Below, in pieces: positions 11,634 through 23,034 of a stretch of DNA of 64,000 nt. Within the stretch, counting starts at the first letter, position 1. Each line of letters begins with the position of its first letter. The position numbers were made by a program, and so were the translations under genes. The notes under the pieces were generated by a model. That model saw only the letters and a program-made list of their open reading frames with translations. It was not told where the DNA came from and did no database searches. Source of the stretch: Xanthoparmelia taractica (lineage: Eukaryota > Ascomycota > Lecanoromycetes > Lecanorales > Parmeliaceae); the NCBI GenBank assembly GCA_033085395.1, contig JANQBS010000143.1, positions 40,063-104,062 of the forward strand. The letters are read 5' to 3'.

Positions 11634-13286
11634 GTGGGCGATAATCCAACGACTTAGTTCGAAAGGAATGAAGAGAATGCTGAGGTAGCCACTTGACTGA
11701 TGACTCAGAAATGGGCCTTCATTGGCTTTGGGAGGCAGAATTGGTTGTTAAGGCTTGCGTAGAATAGGGACTGGGAAGTAGTGACAAAGATCCGGAATTT
11801 AGTGCTCGGTCTTAGGCTCAACGGGTCCTCAATGACACTCTGAATTGGAGTGGGTAGTTTGGCGCTTCTGACGAGAAGACTTGGTGGATCAGACGCCAAA
11901 GAGCGACTGTCGAGTTCGACGAAATCAATTCGCTGTAAGAAGCTATGCGATTAACCTAGGTAGACCGAGTATATTAAACAGTAGAAGAAGCAATTATCCG
12001 GTGGGGGAGGGGGCGGATGGAGCTTTCTCCTCTTCAGGAGGCCCACAAGCTTTCCCCACAGATCGTCCCGTCCCCCCGGGTTTGCCCATGGTGCTTGGTT
12101 GGTCTTGTGGATCCTTGGCTCCATTATTGTGTCGAGCTGGATGCATAAGCATCTCTGGCACCCGATCGAGTACTTGTTCTCCTATATAAGGGTCTCTCTC
12201 TCTCTCTCTCTCTCCCTCCCTGCCTGACTCTCAGTTCATCGTCGACTGCAGTCTCCTGGACTATATCGAGCGTGTGTCGTATCCGTATAATGCCAAGGCG
12301 CTACGAGGTCTGCGCTGTTCGGTGTTTTTGTCGCGTGCTCTTTTGAGGACTTCACAAGCATGGACAAGCAGTAACACGCAAATGGCAATCAATAACTGGT
12401 GTGGATATGTGTTCAGCGGTCAGTCTGTTCTTTCAATAGTGATCCTGATCAGATTCTATCTGAAGAGCCAAGAACAGCAAGAGACGAATCCAGCGCTGGA
12501 CATCAAAAGTAGATCACGTACACCGCAGGATATTCTCAATGATTACAAGAAGAACCAGGGTTTCAATTACCTTACGATGAGTGAACGGAGATTTAGAGAA
12601 CGTCAGCTGAGTAAACACCTTGAACACTTCTGGAGCCTACACAAAGCCGCTCCTGTACTTCTATCCAAGGACTGGAGCCAGTCAACGTGGATCCTGCCCT
12701 TAAGAAAATTAGCCGCACGAACAGGCAGCTGAAGCAGCCTTGCCTTGAAAAGTCTCACATTGCGCACCTACATCTCCTCTTTGATAAGCTGTGCATTTAC
12801 ACAGCTTTGCCACTTCTCACTCTTATCCTCTTCTGCCATTATCTTCGGATCAGCTTGACAGAGTTATATTTGCTTGATGTTGAGGAGGATTCAGACGAGG
12901 TTGAACTGTATGAGCTAGATCCTGTTCGACTCATCCTCTCGACTCATCAGCCAGCGAACCACGTACCTTAAGGCAACCACCCTACACCGCTAGCTTCCGC
13001 GTGGCTTCGATATTTCTTCGTTAAACTGGATGCCTTTTCTTACCCCCCAATCCATACCTCACTTTCGCCAAGATTCCTCCGTTCCAGCCTTGTCCTCGCA
13101 ATTGAGAAAGCAACTCCCTTCTCTTTCTTTATCTCTTCAAGCGCAACCTTCTAGCCAATTCCAGTACGCCCATTGCGGTCCAAACGGCTTCATCTCCCGA
13201 TTCTTCAATCCCCCCACATAACTACGCAATACTCACTGGCGGGCAGTTATCCTGCAATCAGGCTGACATCACTACGGAACTCTCTT
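11634..13286. promoter_or_regulatory. Strong TATA/CT-rich promoter-like segment without a recognised gene
   Basis: TATATAAG at 12183-12190 is followed at once by a (TC)n tract at 12193-12212, the arrangement of a strong fungal core promoter and pyrimidine-rich start region. Downstream there are only short frames: 12382-12732 starts at MAINNWCGYVFSG (116 codons), and an acidic frame ends near 12971 (SLTELYLLDVEEDSDEVEL). These could be exons of one unrecognised gene or chance. Separately, the CT-rich segment from 13020 to 13286 looks like the 5' leader of the gene starting at 13358. Confidence 0.35.
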
Positions 13287-13338
13287 GTAAGTCTTGAGAG
13301 TACCAAGGCATGACTAGCCGACATTTCACTTACTTCAG
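13287..13338 (+). other. Intron in the 5' untranslated leader
   Basis: GTAAGT at 13287 and TTCAG at 13338 bound a 52-nt intron just upstream of the ATG at 13358. It removes an upstream in-frame ATG at 13310, so 13358 is the better start for the downstream gene. Confidence 0.55.
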
Positions 13339-13357
13339 CGAAGCGCAAAGCGCAGCA

Positions 13358-16300
13358 ATGCCGCCTGGTGAGGACGATCAGGACCAGCCTGGCATGCAGG
13401 CAGCCATTGAGGAATCGCGCCATGCGCGAGACATCAATGAACTAGATCTTCCCGTACATACATGCCAAAACCGTGTCACTATCGAAGATAGAATTCACGA
13501 CATGACAATGGAGCTGCCAATCGTCCACGACTCCCAGGGCGACACCTTGATCTATATCGATGCTCCACAGAGACAGCCAGAGCAGGATGAGCTTCAATAT
13601 GAGCGCTACATCAAGCGCTATGAAGCTCCCATGCTCATGCAGAAGGACACCTTAACAAAGTATTCGCCCGGCCTTGCAAAGCTCTTCGGCCCTACCCAGC
13701 AATATCGATTTCTTCGGCGTCGCAAGCTAGCTAACAAACTACCGGGCAATGTCAAGTATGTGATCGACTTGACACCACCTAGCGAGGGTGAAGGTATGCA
13801 TACTTCTCTCTAAAACTCCGATTGCGAGTCACGAGGCACGTAGCGCGCAGAATTCTCTTCTAATGCCTCGAGACTGTCTCATTGCGTAGGTTCTCACATT
13901 CAAGAAAGGCATGCTGACTAGAAAATCTGCGCAGATGCTGTCTTTCTGACTACTGAGTTATGCTGTTCCGAGGGTGTCAGACTCTGGTATCAATCCAATC
14001 AAATCTGGAATGTCTCGAAAGCGTTGGTCAAAGGCAATGAAGAATTCTTTTCCGTATCACCAAAAACGGTAAGGGCGCCCATTCTGGAAAGTACAGATTG
14101 GCGAGCAAAACGGCAGAAGACTTCCAAGCTGACACAATGGAAGGGAACCTTTGGACTCAACACGGTTCTGGGAGGCTCAGAAGCGAATGGGACTCCTTCA
14201 ACTATCCTGCCGTTGGAATATAGCCCCGTGCGACATCGCTCCGCTATTGAACGCGTACTCTGTGCTTTGCAAGGAAAGGATCCGATTCTCGATTCGGCAA
14301 CCAAGGTCTGGACTACGTTCGCTGTAGCCAAAAATTTTGAAATTACTCACAGTCCCCTGGAGGACTATATCATCCGTTGGCTACGCGCTTACCCTAATTC
14401 CTATTTTCTGGAAGTCTTGCCTGAAGTCAGCCACCAAATCGCTGATGGTCTTCAAAATTACGACCTCGCTCGTGACTCATTTGCTATCCTTGTTGGTGAA
14501 GAGGCCCTTGATAGTCTTCGCCACACTCGAGAACCTCGAGTGCACAAGCACACCACATTTGGTCGGAAGAAGGAAGGGCTGCCGGAGCATATTCACACTC
14601 GCATCGAGTACGCTAGCAAGAGCTTCTTAGAGCGCATTTACAGTGATTTCGCAGATTTGGTCGTCAACGGCATGCAATGGATCGACCAGCTGCCTGAGGT
14701 GCGCAGACTTTCTGCATACACGCAGCCGGAGCTTCAAAACACAGTCCGCAAGTTGAAGGATCTACTCAAAGACTACGTACGTGGGGCACTCTACCAAATA
14801 CTTTGTATGTCCTTTGACACTGTTCCCGGTCCCGACCTCCATAATGATGGAGGCCGTGAATTGCTGCCGCGAGTCGACCGTGCCGCTGTATGGGCCAATA
14901 TGCCACTAGGCGAGCGTATCCTATCAAGGACTTATTGGGAAGCCTTGAGATCATTTGGTATACTGCAGGGAACTTCAAACCTTGACATTCAAAAGGGCTG
15001 GAACCTGAGGGATGGTCTGAACCAACTCAGTCCAATCGAAAAGCAGGAGTTGGATCGAGGTACTTACCGTCAGATCATGAACTCAGAGCTTAGAGCACTC
15101 ATGCGAAACGGTCAAACTCACCTTGACCAAGCCTCTAACCCAAGCCCAAATCTTCGCAATGCCCAGCAGGGAATGAATGCCGATCTTTTGTCTGCACGGG
15201 TTTCAATGTTGCCAGATCGAACCATCAATGGGACGCAGGGCCAAAACGAGCCTGGTGACTTATTGCTTGCACCTACCCAGAACCACAACCTTTACAATGC
15301 TCAACGGGAGTCACACATCGAACCCTTTCCGAACCAGACATACACATTACCATATCGTACCTCTAACGGCGCGCAAGACATTGCTACAAACGACGCGCAA
15401 GACATTGCTACAAACGACGCGCAAGACATTGCTACAAACGACAAAGCCTCACTCTCAAGACCAGCTCAACCTATCGATGTTCCGAAACCATTAAAGAGAA
15501 CACAACACTTCCACGATACTCTCTCGCCTCCAGAAGAAAGGCAATCTGATATTGATGTTCGTACGAAGTGGCCTTTTGGGGCAGCAAGGGATGACCCTAT
15601 AGCTCAAGTGCAAAAACGCGTAGCTTTCCTTCTACCAGCCGACGGACGGCCGGCTACCGACCATGCATCTGAACACTCATTGGGTCAAGGGCTCAGGAAT
15701 GAAGGGATACCAAGAGGAATCAACCCTTGGGGTGGCTATAGTGATCAGCTGAGTCGCGCCAATGGAGCCCTGCAGTACTTGGAATCCAAAGCAGATTTGA
15801 AGCCCTTAGATGCTAGGAGTGAATACCAAAAGCTTTCAGTAGATCGCAGTGTTTGGCACGCTGGTTACTGGGACGGGTTCCAGCAAAATTTGGCGCCCAA
15901 GACATCCTTAACCCCGACCAAAGCTGCCTTTCAAAGGAGATCGACCCCAGCAGACACCGATATCTTGCCTGGCTACAAGGAATTGAATGGAAATGGCGGA
16001 GTCCAGCAAGATTTGGAAGACTTGGAGCCCGTGAAGAATTACTTCAGGACAAAGTTCTTCGATCTTAATCTATTTTTCAATCAAGCTCAGGGCTACATTG
16101 ATAGATTTGCTATGAACAAGCTACGCTCCTCGGATCACCTCGAACTTGGCATCATCAATACGCTTGTCTGCCTTGAAGACAGTGAGTGGAAATACCTTCC
16201 ACTTTATGCAGGTGGCAACGACGACGGATCAATGGGAGTATACAACGATGACCTTCCAACTGCCGATCATGGGTTTACAACCGCTGGCCCTGAAGTGCAC

Positions 16301-16759
16301 GACGGTTCCACTCCTGCTAACAGCGTCGAAGCGGCAAGTGAGTTCGATCTCGTCAGTGCCGGAGACAGTGCTAGTACCTTCAATGCATCTACCGCGACCA
16401 ATCGTGGATTTTCGGACACGGTTCGTCGGGGCCATGCCCACGCCGTCGACTCTGCGGATGGTTCTTTGAGCGATAGGTGCACGATAGTGACTCCATCCGT
16501 CGATAGTGATGACGAAGAAATATTTGCGCGGCAGCTGATAGAGGCTCAAGAACGTATCGAAGAGGCTGAACAGGCGGCAGCTAACCAGGCCCATCGAATC
16601 ATGAAAGGCAAGGGAAAGATGGTGGACGAAGATGAAAGCTACGCCGATCTCTTCGAGGGTGAAGAGGAAGAGGAGGAGGAGGAGGAGGATGGCAATGATA
16701 CTGACCGCGCAGAAGTCAACGATGAGGATGAAGACGAGGATGACATGGTCATGGTCTGA
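13358..16759 (+). CDS. Large conserved fungal protein of unknown function (possibly BTB-like)
   Basis: Two exons (13358-13793 and 13935-16759; intron 141 nt, phase 1) give 1086 residues. From memory it belongs to a widespread, uncharacterised Pezizomycotina family. Conserved-looking blocks include ALTKYSPGLAKLFGP-like text (YSPGLAKLFGPTQQYRFLRR), LPGNVKYVIDLTPPSEG, LTTELCCSEGVRLWY and VWTTFAVAKNFEITHSPLEDY. The first block resembles the start of a BTB/POZ fold. Near residue 10 an acidic AAIEESRHA stretch is like a ubiquitin-interacting motif, but this is weak. The last 60 residues are strongly acidic. An in-frame perfect triple repeat lies at 15371-15442. Localisation and role cannot be read; the acidic tail suggests nuclear or chromatin contacts only as a guess. 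Confidence 0.8.
15371..15442 (+). repeat. Perfect 24-bp tandem repeat, three copies, in frame
   Basis: Three identical 24-bp units encode AQDIATND three times within the large protein. The identity at the DNA level points to recent expansion. Confidence 0.9.
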
Positions 16760-17350
16760 GAACCAATCTGAAACATACGAAACGCAGGCGTCAATGCAGA
16801 CGAAAATCCGGTATCATGACAGCAACCAAAATCGTCTTCATCTTCTCTTCCATGTTTTCGACATTCCAATTTTTTTTGCGACCTTCTCAGACGACACTTC
16901 AGATGGCGTTCTTGTTCATTTTATGGGATTGTTGTAGATAAGGAAAAGCACAGATTCGTAGATGATGTTCGGCAGGATACAGTACGGATCTTCGAGGCTT
17001 GATGGAAAGTACAATAGACCGGCAGGTTAATCGCTAAATCCATAGCTTCAATCAGATGTTCTTCAAAATAGAAGCAGCCCAATGATTTCCTTACGTTTGT
17101 TTTATGGAGTGGCAAGAGCTACGACCTGTAGACCAGACTACGTTGGGGACTTGAACCCCACATTCTCTCTCTTATACTGGGTTTTTTACCATACAGCCGC
17201 GGTAAGGTGTAACCCTGTGTAGAGGGGAGGCACCCCAATGATATAGGTATCTGCCTCGCAAATCTCGGAATAAATAGTCTTGGCGCCACAGCGCAGTTTC
17301 CCTTAAAGCTTCCACATCCGTTGAATCGAGAAACATTAGGGTATCCAACC
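16760..17350. other. Intergenic region with a tRNA T-arm-like sequence
   Basis: This region holds the 3' flank of the previous gene and the 5' flank of uL23m. A T-arm-like sequence (GGGGTTCAAGTCCCC on the minus strand, about 17141-17155) is present, but no full tRNA folds around it. Confidence 0.35.
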
Positions 17351-18173
17351 ATGAACGCTCCCAATGCCATCATAACGTCCAAGATAGCCAACGTCGCCAC
17401 CGCTCCCCGCATCCGTCCCAACCCAGCTCGTCTCCGCAAGCCCTCTCCGCTACCTCTCCGCCCTCTAGCACCCAACCGCTTCAAGCCCCCAAAGGGAGAG
17501 AAGAAAGTATTCTTGTATGAACTCCTACCCCCCCATAACACACACACACTCTCTCTCTCTCTCTCTTCCCCCTACACATCCCTCCCTTGACAACAACAAT
17601 CCTAACTGCCCAAACCCAATCAATTAACCAGAACCACTTCACTCACCAAAACCAAACAGACCAAACTTCACCCTCACCTTCCTCCGCACCCCTCGCCAAC
17701 CCCCCCACTTCGCCTCCTTCCTCACCCCCCTCTGGCTAAATAAGCTCGACCTGAAAGACTACCTCTACAACCTCTACGGCGTCCAAGCCCTCCGCGTCCG
17801 CTCCTTCATCATCAACGGCAAAGTGACCCGTAACGACCGCACGCACCGCCTCACCCGCTCGCGCCCCACGAAGAAAATGACCGTGGAGCTGGTGCAGGGG
17901 GGCGGGGAGGCGGGGCAGGGCCCCTTTGTTTGGCCTGAGGAGCCGAGGGAGGAGGAGTGGGCGAAGGAGGAGAGGGAGAAGGAGGAGGAGGTGTTGAAGG
18001 AGAGGAGGAAGAGGCGGGTGAGGGGGGAGAGGCATGAGGTTGGAGCTAGCGAGGAGGAGAGGATGAGGGTGAGGGCGAGGGCGTTGCTTGAGGGGAGGGC
18101 GAGGTGGAGGCCCAGTTGGGAGGAGAATGGGGGGGCGATGGCGACGGCGATGGGGAGGGGGGATGGGAGATAG
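17351..18173 (+). CDS. MRP20: Mitochondrial large-subunit ribosomal protein uL23m (Mrp20/MRPL23)
   Basis: Two exons (17351-17514 and 17660-18173; intron 145 nt, phase 2) give 225 residues. The core reads KKVFLPNFTLTFLRTP, HFASFLTPLWLNKLDLKDYL and LYGVQALRVRSF, typical of fungal mitochondrial uL23, which sits at the exit tunnel of the mitoribosome. A later block (KKMTVEL, PFVWPEEP) matches the fungal extension. The basic N-terminus (about 50 residues, rich in Arg, Pro and Ala) fits a mitochondrial presequence. The C-terminus is a highly charged Glu/Arg helix followed by a Gly-rich end, all from purine-rich DNA. The intron contains (AC)n and (CT)n runs. The ATG at 17351 is the first in frame after the leader. 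Confidence 0.88.
17538..17572 (+). repeat. (AC)n(TC)n microsatellite inside the uL23m intron
   Basis: A simple dinucleotide run of AC followed by TC lies within the intron, before the branch region. Confidence 0.8.
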
Positions 18174-18298
18174 GAGGAGGGGAGGATGAGAGAGAGATAG
18201 AGGATTTTGTATACTGTGTGCGAGAGGGGACACAGAAGCAACAAGTCTTAATCAGGAACATTGTGGCTTCTGAAGCTACTTGCGTGGTCCATGCTATA

Positions 18299-19297
18299 CT
18301 AGTAATCGAGCACCGCCCATGTATCATCATCCACCGTCGTGAAAATCATGCTGTGGCTCAACAACTCGTCCCCAGCTTTCCTCACATCCGCAACGTTCAT
18401 GCCCACCGACGCTGCTATATTCTGCACATGCAGTCCTTCATTGTTCTGTGGACTGTCCTTCAGCGTCTGGTATACCCTCTTCGCCGCCTGGCTGACATTC
18501 GGTATTGGTCTCCCATCCGTCCCCGTGTCTCCGCCACCACCATAGCCGACTCCACCTGCGTCCCCACCCTCTGCTTTGATCTGATCCAATGGACCTTTGA
18601 CAAAGTAGAGATGCACGTATGTTGCCTCCAGAAGGTGGTATGTGATCTCCATTTTGTCGGCTACCGGTCTTATGACATGGGCTCCCACATGGCGTTTGTT
18701 GTTGAAAGCCTTCAATCGGCCCCAGACACGCGCCCATTCATTCTCGACGAGCTTTGGCTTTGAGACTGTGGAGTCAGACATTGTGTCCATGGAAGTATCG
18801 GCATCGATCCACTGTTTCACTTCTATTGTGCCGGTGCCGTCGTCGAGTTTGTAGGTTATATTTGTTGTTTGGGTGGAGATGTTGCGGATTTGGCCGACGA
18901 AGGAGACCTATTGGCCATGTCTTAGTCGAAAAGAACATGGAGCGCAATGGGAGGGAAAAGTGGACATGCCTGTGTGATCTCGACCTCGTCAATCTTGAAT
19001 TCTGCGTCTGGATGCGGTTGTCGTGCGTCGAGGACCTGCTTTATGGTGACGGGTCTGAGGGTGTCTTTGCCATATGTTCCCTAGGTAGTAAGTATTAGCT
19101 GAAGGCAAAAGGAAGGACAGTATGATGATTTACCTTTCCAGCTCCACCTTGGCTTCCACCTTGAGAACCTCCCAAGAAACCCCCTCCACCTGCCCCACCT
19201 TGAGCTCCATAGGACGTCGTGGAGTAGCCGCCGCCGTAATCTGCAAAGGGCATGTCTTAGAGGCGTCAGATTGCAATTATGGAGTCTGCTCACCCAT
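18299..19297 (-). CDS. RFA2: Replication protein A 32-kDa subunit (Rfa2)
   Basis: Four exons on the minus strand (19297-19294, 19240-19134, 19080-18970, 18907-18299) give 276 residues, the usual length. The first coding exon is just ATGG. The order is an N-terminal Gly/Ser/Tyr-rich phospho-region (about 1-38), an OB-fold (about 45-175; TLRPVTIKQVLDA, VSFVGQIRNIS, DDGTGTIEVKQW) that binds single-stranded DNA with the large and small RPA subunits, and a C-terminal winged helix (about 205-276; GLHVQNIAASVGM, DDDTWAVLDY) that recruits repair factors. The protein acts in nuclear replication, repair and recombination. The third intron (18969-18908) has a GC donor (CAG|GCATGT) with normal AG. Its conserved join ITQVSFVG supports that model. 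Confidence 0.93.
18908..18969 (-). other. GC-AG intron in the Rfa2 gene
   Basis: The donor reads CAG|GCATGT and the acceptor AATAG|GTC on the minus strand. No nearby GT donor keeps frame. Confidence 0.75.
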
Positions 19298-21380
19298 GCT
19301 GGATGCCTCCTCGACCCCGGACCAGGTTGAAGAACGCTTGGAAATGTTTGAAGTGTTTCGCTTAGAAGGGGGACCGTAAGCAGACTGATAGTCTCTTGAT
19401 GGATACTGTCGAAGAGAACAGATGTCTAGAGCTAAATGACGGGTTGAGAGAAGTCAGACTTGAGCCTAAATCTGGGACTCTGCTTGCTCAAGTGCTGATA
19501 CCTTGTTGTTTACGGGTCGCGTCTGAGGCGGACGTGTAAAGTGGCTTGAGCGCGCTAATCGGCCCGGGTTTTACCTACCCTTTACATGGCATTAAGAGAG
19601 CTGCAGGTAACGTATTCAGTACGCCAGAAAATGGACAAAAACAGGCTCCACCATTATACCGGCGCCATTAGGAATCGAACCTTATACAAGTAATATAACC
19701 ACATCTACAGCGCCCATAGGTGAGGAACCCAGAGGATTTGCCAAATGAGATGCAGCAACAGTGCAAGCAGGATGATATATGAGCCATCAAATTCGGACTT
19801 TGCGCTCATACTGTCAGATTGAAAGGGTCTACAACCACCAAACTGCCACTGTTTCCGAGGCCCGCGTGCCACTCTTTAATGATATCTGTAGCGACGAGTA
19901 TACCGCCCCGACTGCGAAAGTAATAATGAGCGCCTTCTCGTTGAACAATGGTTTGTCGTGCCCTGAGCAAATGTAACAGTGAGAAAAGGAGGAGACGATA
20001 TGATCGGATACTGCTGCCTCGAGGAATATTTAGCCTCTATTGTTATATCACGCACTCATGTATAGACGTGTAGTTCATGAATTCATCACACAATGACTCG
20101 ATGAAGAGTGCTGCTGTGTCCGTGCGTGCCGCTTTAGTTTTCGCAGGGGCCTAATAAGTCTGGTGATAGACTATTTAAGACAGCGCCCTCATGTAATACC
20201 AGTCGGACGGTACTTTGAACGATAGCTGAGTGTCAACTATCAGCCATTAAAGTAGTCAGAACCCATCTGATAAGGGTCGGGCAGGACATAGGTCACTGAT
20301 ATACGGGAAATGCTTTATCCTGTAATCAGCATTGATAGACTATAATATGCACTTAGCCATTGGCGTACTTAACGAGATGCAGAATCTATGTCTCAAGTTT
20401 GCTGTTCCGGATTCCCTGGGGCCCCACTAGAGTTTTCCCAGTTGCTCATGCGTCCCAAGGAGGGAATAAAGCGGACGGCTGACTGCACTTCGCAGTGGAT
20501 ACATTTGATACAACCTTTGATACAGCAGTCGCAAGAATCGTATCTTTCTCCTAGATCATGGCACAAGTACAAAATTACCGGAAATGTTTCATCGATACAT
20601 GCGACGCACAAAAAGCGTCCCGAGCGAATTGTAGCTAGGAACAGGGTAGTGACCCGAGCAGCAACGGATCTCACCACTCTTTCTAAGTCTTAAATTCGAC
20701 GTTCCTTCTTCTTTGCCTTCGCTGAGAAATGGAGCATCCACTCAGGAAATCTGTTTTCGTGGCAATCAACCTCTTCAAAGTGTGCGGAATCTTTCCTAAT
20801 TCAATTGTGCAGGCCCAATGAGGAAGGTTTCGGCTCCATCGATGAATTATAAGCGGTATCTTTGCTGACTAGGACCGAGATGAAGCCCAGATGTGTGGAT
20901 AACTTCATGTTGCGCAGTACCGAATTGGGTTAGCTTATTAGGGAGCCTCTTTCCCTGGTCGACAGCTACTGAGAGTAAAAATACTGTAGATGTTGGCCGG
21001 CGTTACTCCAATTTCTTCGACTCGATAGGTACTTTCCACGGACAATGAGGTGCCACGTGCGGTATGGCATTCCACATTTGAGATCAACTGCCACCAATAA
21101 GTTCTTGCCACTGAAAGTGTGACAATATGGTCCGAAAAAAGCCGAACCGTCAGGCGGGCTTCGTGACTTAACGTCATGGTAGGATTTCAAGTATCTTAAT
21201 GGTCTACATTTAGACTGAGGATCATAAACTCCTAGACGTTGCTCAGACAATGCAAAACAATGGCCCATAGGTGTTCATCCATCCGAGAGTATCCACGTAC
21301 ACCCTGCTAAAGCGCCACCGTCGTCACTCAATAAGGTATGCGCTATCTCATGATACACAACTGTACTGTTGATCGCAAGA
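19298..21380. other. Gene-poor 2-kb spacer
   Basis: This is the promoter side of RFA2, followed by sequence with no supportable gene. A tRNA-derived fragment lies at 19661-19714. The rest has short random-looking frames and may be decayed repeat DNA. Confidence 0.45.
19661..19714 (-). pseudogene. tRNA-derived fragment lacking the anticodon arm
   Basis: On the minus strand the ends GGCGCTG and TGGCGCC pair as a 7-bp acceptor stem (two G-U pairs). GGTTCGATTCC is a perfect RNA polymerase III B-box/T-loop, and a TGGTTA D-loop-like element follows the 5' stem. The whole is only 54 nt, so about 20 nt corresponding to the anticodon arm are missing. It may be a decayed tRNA gene or the head of a tRNA-derived SINE. 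Confidence 0.45.
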
Positions 21381-23034
21381 TTAAGGGAGGCTTGGACCAA
21401 ACAGTAAATGTCTTTGGTCGAAAGAGAAAGCCTGAGGTGGGTCAAAGAAACCCTGTGGGCCTAGCTGCTCCTTCTGGCGCATGATCCCTGCCAAAAATCC
21501 ACATCTCTTTTCGGCCAGGTCTATTGCATTCTTACCATCGTTCCGCCGAATGCTCACGTCGCCATTTTTACCTATGAGATAAAGCGCAACATCGAGGGGC
21601 GATTGCGGGTTCTCGATGGCTGCCTGTAGAGGTGAAGATGTACAGCATTTAAAACTTGGATTAACTTCCGCTCCGGCATTGACGAGCTGTTGGACGACCT
21701 TGATATGACCTGCCCCAGCGGCAACCTCTAAGATGGTAGTGCCATGAATATTTCTGCCGTTGACGTCGGCACCCCAATCGATCAGCTCCGCGCAACACCT
21801 TTCATGACCTTTTGCAGCTGCAAGGGAGAGAGCAGTATGGTTATGGATGTCTGGAGCATCGACTTGCGCCCCCGCGCGGAGAAGAATCTTCAAATTCTGT
21901 TCGTTGTTTCGAGTCGCAGCAATATGTAGAGCCTCCTGGTTGAATAAAGCCGGCCGCGAATGCGCGATGCTGTTCGGATGGGCCAACAGTGCTAACGCAA
22001 CGCCTGCGTTCCTGTGCTGTGCCGATCGTTGAATGGGTGGTATTGCGAGCGATGTATCTACAGGAGCCATCTGTTTTTCCCAGAGCTTGCGAAGGTCATT
22101 CTCCGCTCTTCTGGACGTCTTAGTGAGTGAGTTGGCTAGTTGCGGGCATGGATCCTTTACGTCGATTAGGGTGTCGTGTGCCTCGGTAGCCTTCGTGAGT
22201 ACCCACTCATGTATGTCTTGATCTCCGATGTCGAGGTAGAAATTTGCGATTTCGCACAAGGCACCGTATTTGCGATCATCACACAACCCAGGATATCTCA
22301 CCAAAGCGATCATAAGGTCCATGAATATCCGACAAGCTTCATTGTCCATGCCTCGCTTATGAAGCTGCAGTCCCAATTGGCAGATTTCCACGAACAGCAA
22401 ATGGAACCCGTCCCCTATGGTCTTCATTTTGTCTTCGGGTCGCTTGTTGTACTTTATTGGGTTGTCCCGGTTACGACAATACACTGCCGGGAGCTCTGAC
22501 CCGAAAGTATATGAACTGCCCAAGGAATTGAGATTCTGGAGCCTAGGGAACGCTTGGTTAGGATCCATGCTACGAGCAATGGATGTTCGTCTTACCGGGA
22601 CCTGGCTTCCTCATGAACCCCGTCAAAGCGTTTATCAGACGCGGATTTGCGTTCTCGCTGGCCATTAGACTCCTCAGTGACCGGTGAGATCTCATCCTCG
22701 TTGTGTCTATCAAAATATCCAGCGCTGTGCACGGTACGAGCTCGTGACTGATCTTCAGCGTCCCGAGTGCTGTCCTCTTCTTGGGCATTCACCTCATTAC
22801 GAAGCCCGGGAAAAAGAGGATCATCTTTTTTCTTGTAACTCGGTCCGCAGGGAGCACCGTCGTATTTCTTGCAATTGTCGCACTTCTGATGCGTTGTTTC
22901 CCACTGTCGATTGCGAGGCGTGCACTGGAAAAAGGTTAGATAGATCAGGCTAGGCTCAGCCTTATATCTTAATGTCTTTATCTTACCTTTATCTTCTTCC
23001 TTCGACACTCAGAACACTTGAATTGATCTCGCAT
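21381..23034 (-). CDS. Zn(II)2Cys6 DNA-binding domain fused to ankyrin repeats
   Basis: Three exons (23034-22987, 22924-22596, 22542-21381) give 512 residues. The first ends with FKCSECRRKKIK and the next opens with C. The six-Cys pattern is C-x2-C-x6-C-x13-C-x2-C-x7-C, a fungal Zn2Cys6 binuclear cluster that binds DNA. A charged linker (about 60-125) leads to a helical region (about 150-260) and ankyrin repeats near the C-terminus (EALHIAATRNNEQNLKILLR, TALSLAAAKGHERCCAELI, ILEVAAGAGHIKVVQQLV). The usual fungal-specific transcription factor domain is absent. Intron 2 (22595-22543) has GTAAGA, CCTAACC and CCTAG, firmly joining both halves. An upstream extension in frame (SLEEVASTVDSIRQNPD before the chosen ATG), possibly from an exon at 23269-23258, would lengthen the N-terminus. 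Confidence 0.8.

Noticed and set aside
17119..17250. A tRNA gene on the minus strand suggested by GGGGTTCAAGTCCCC
   Set aside because: The T-arm folds, but no matching acceptor 5' strand, D-arm or anticodon stem could be found at normal spacing.
21381..22568. A separate ankyrin gene starting at the ATG near 22568
   Set aside because: That ATG lies inside a 53-nt intron with a CCTAACC branch point that joins the Zn2Cys6 exon to the ankyrin exon in phase 2.
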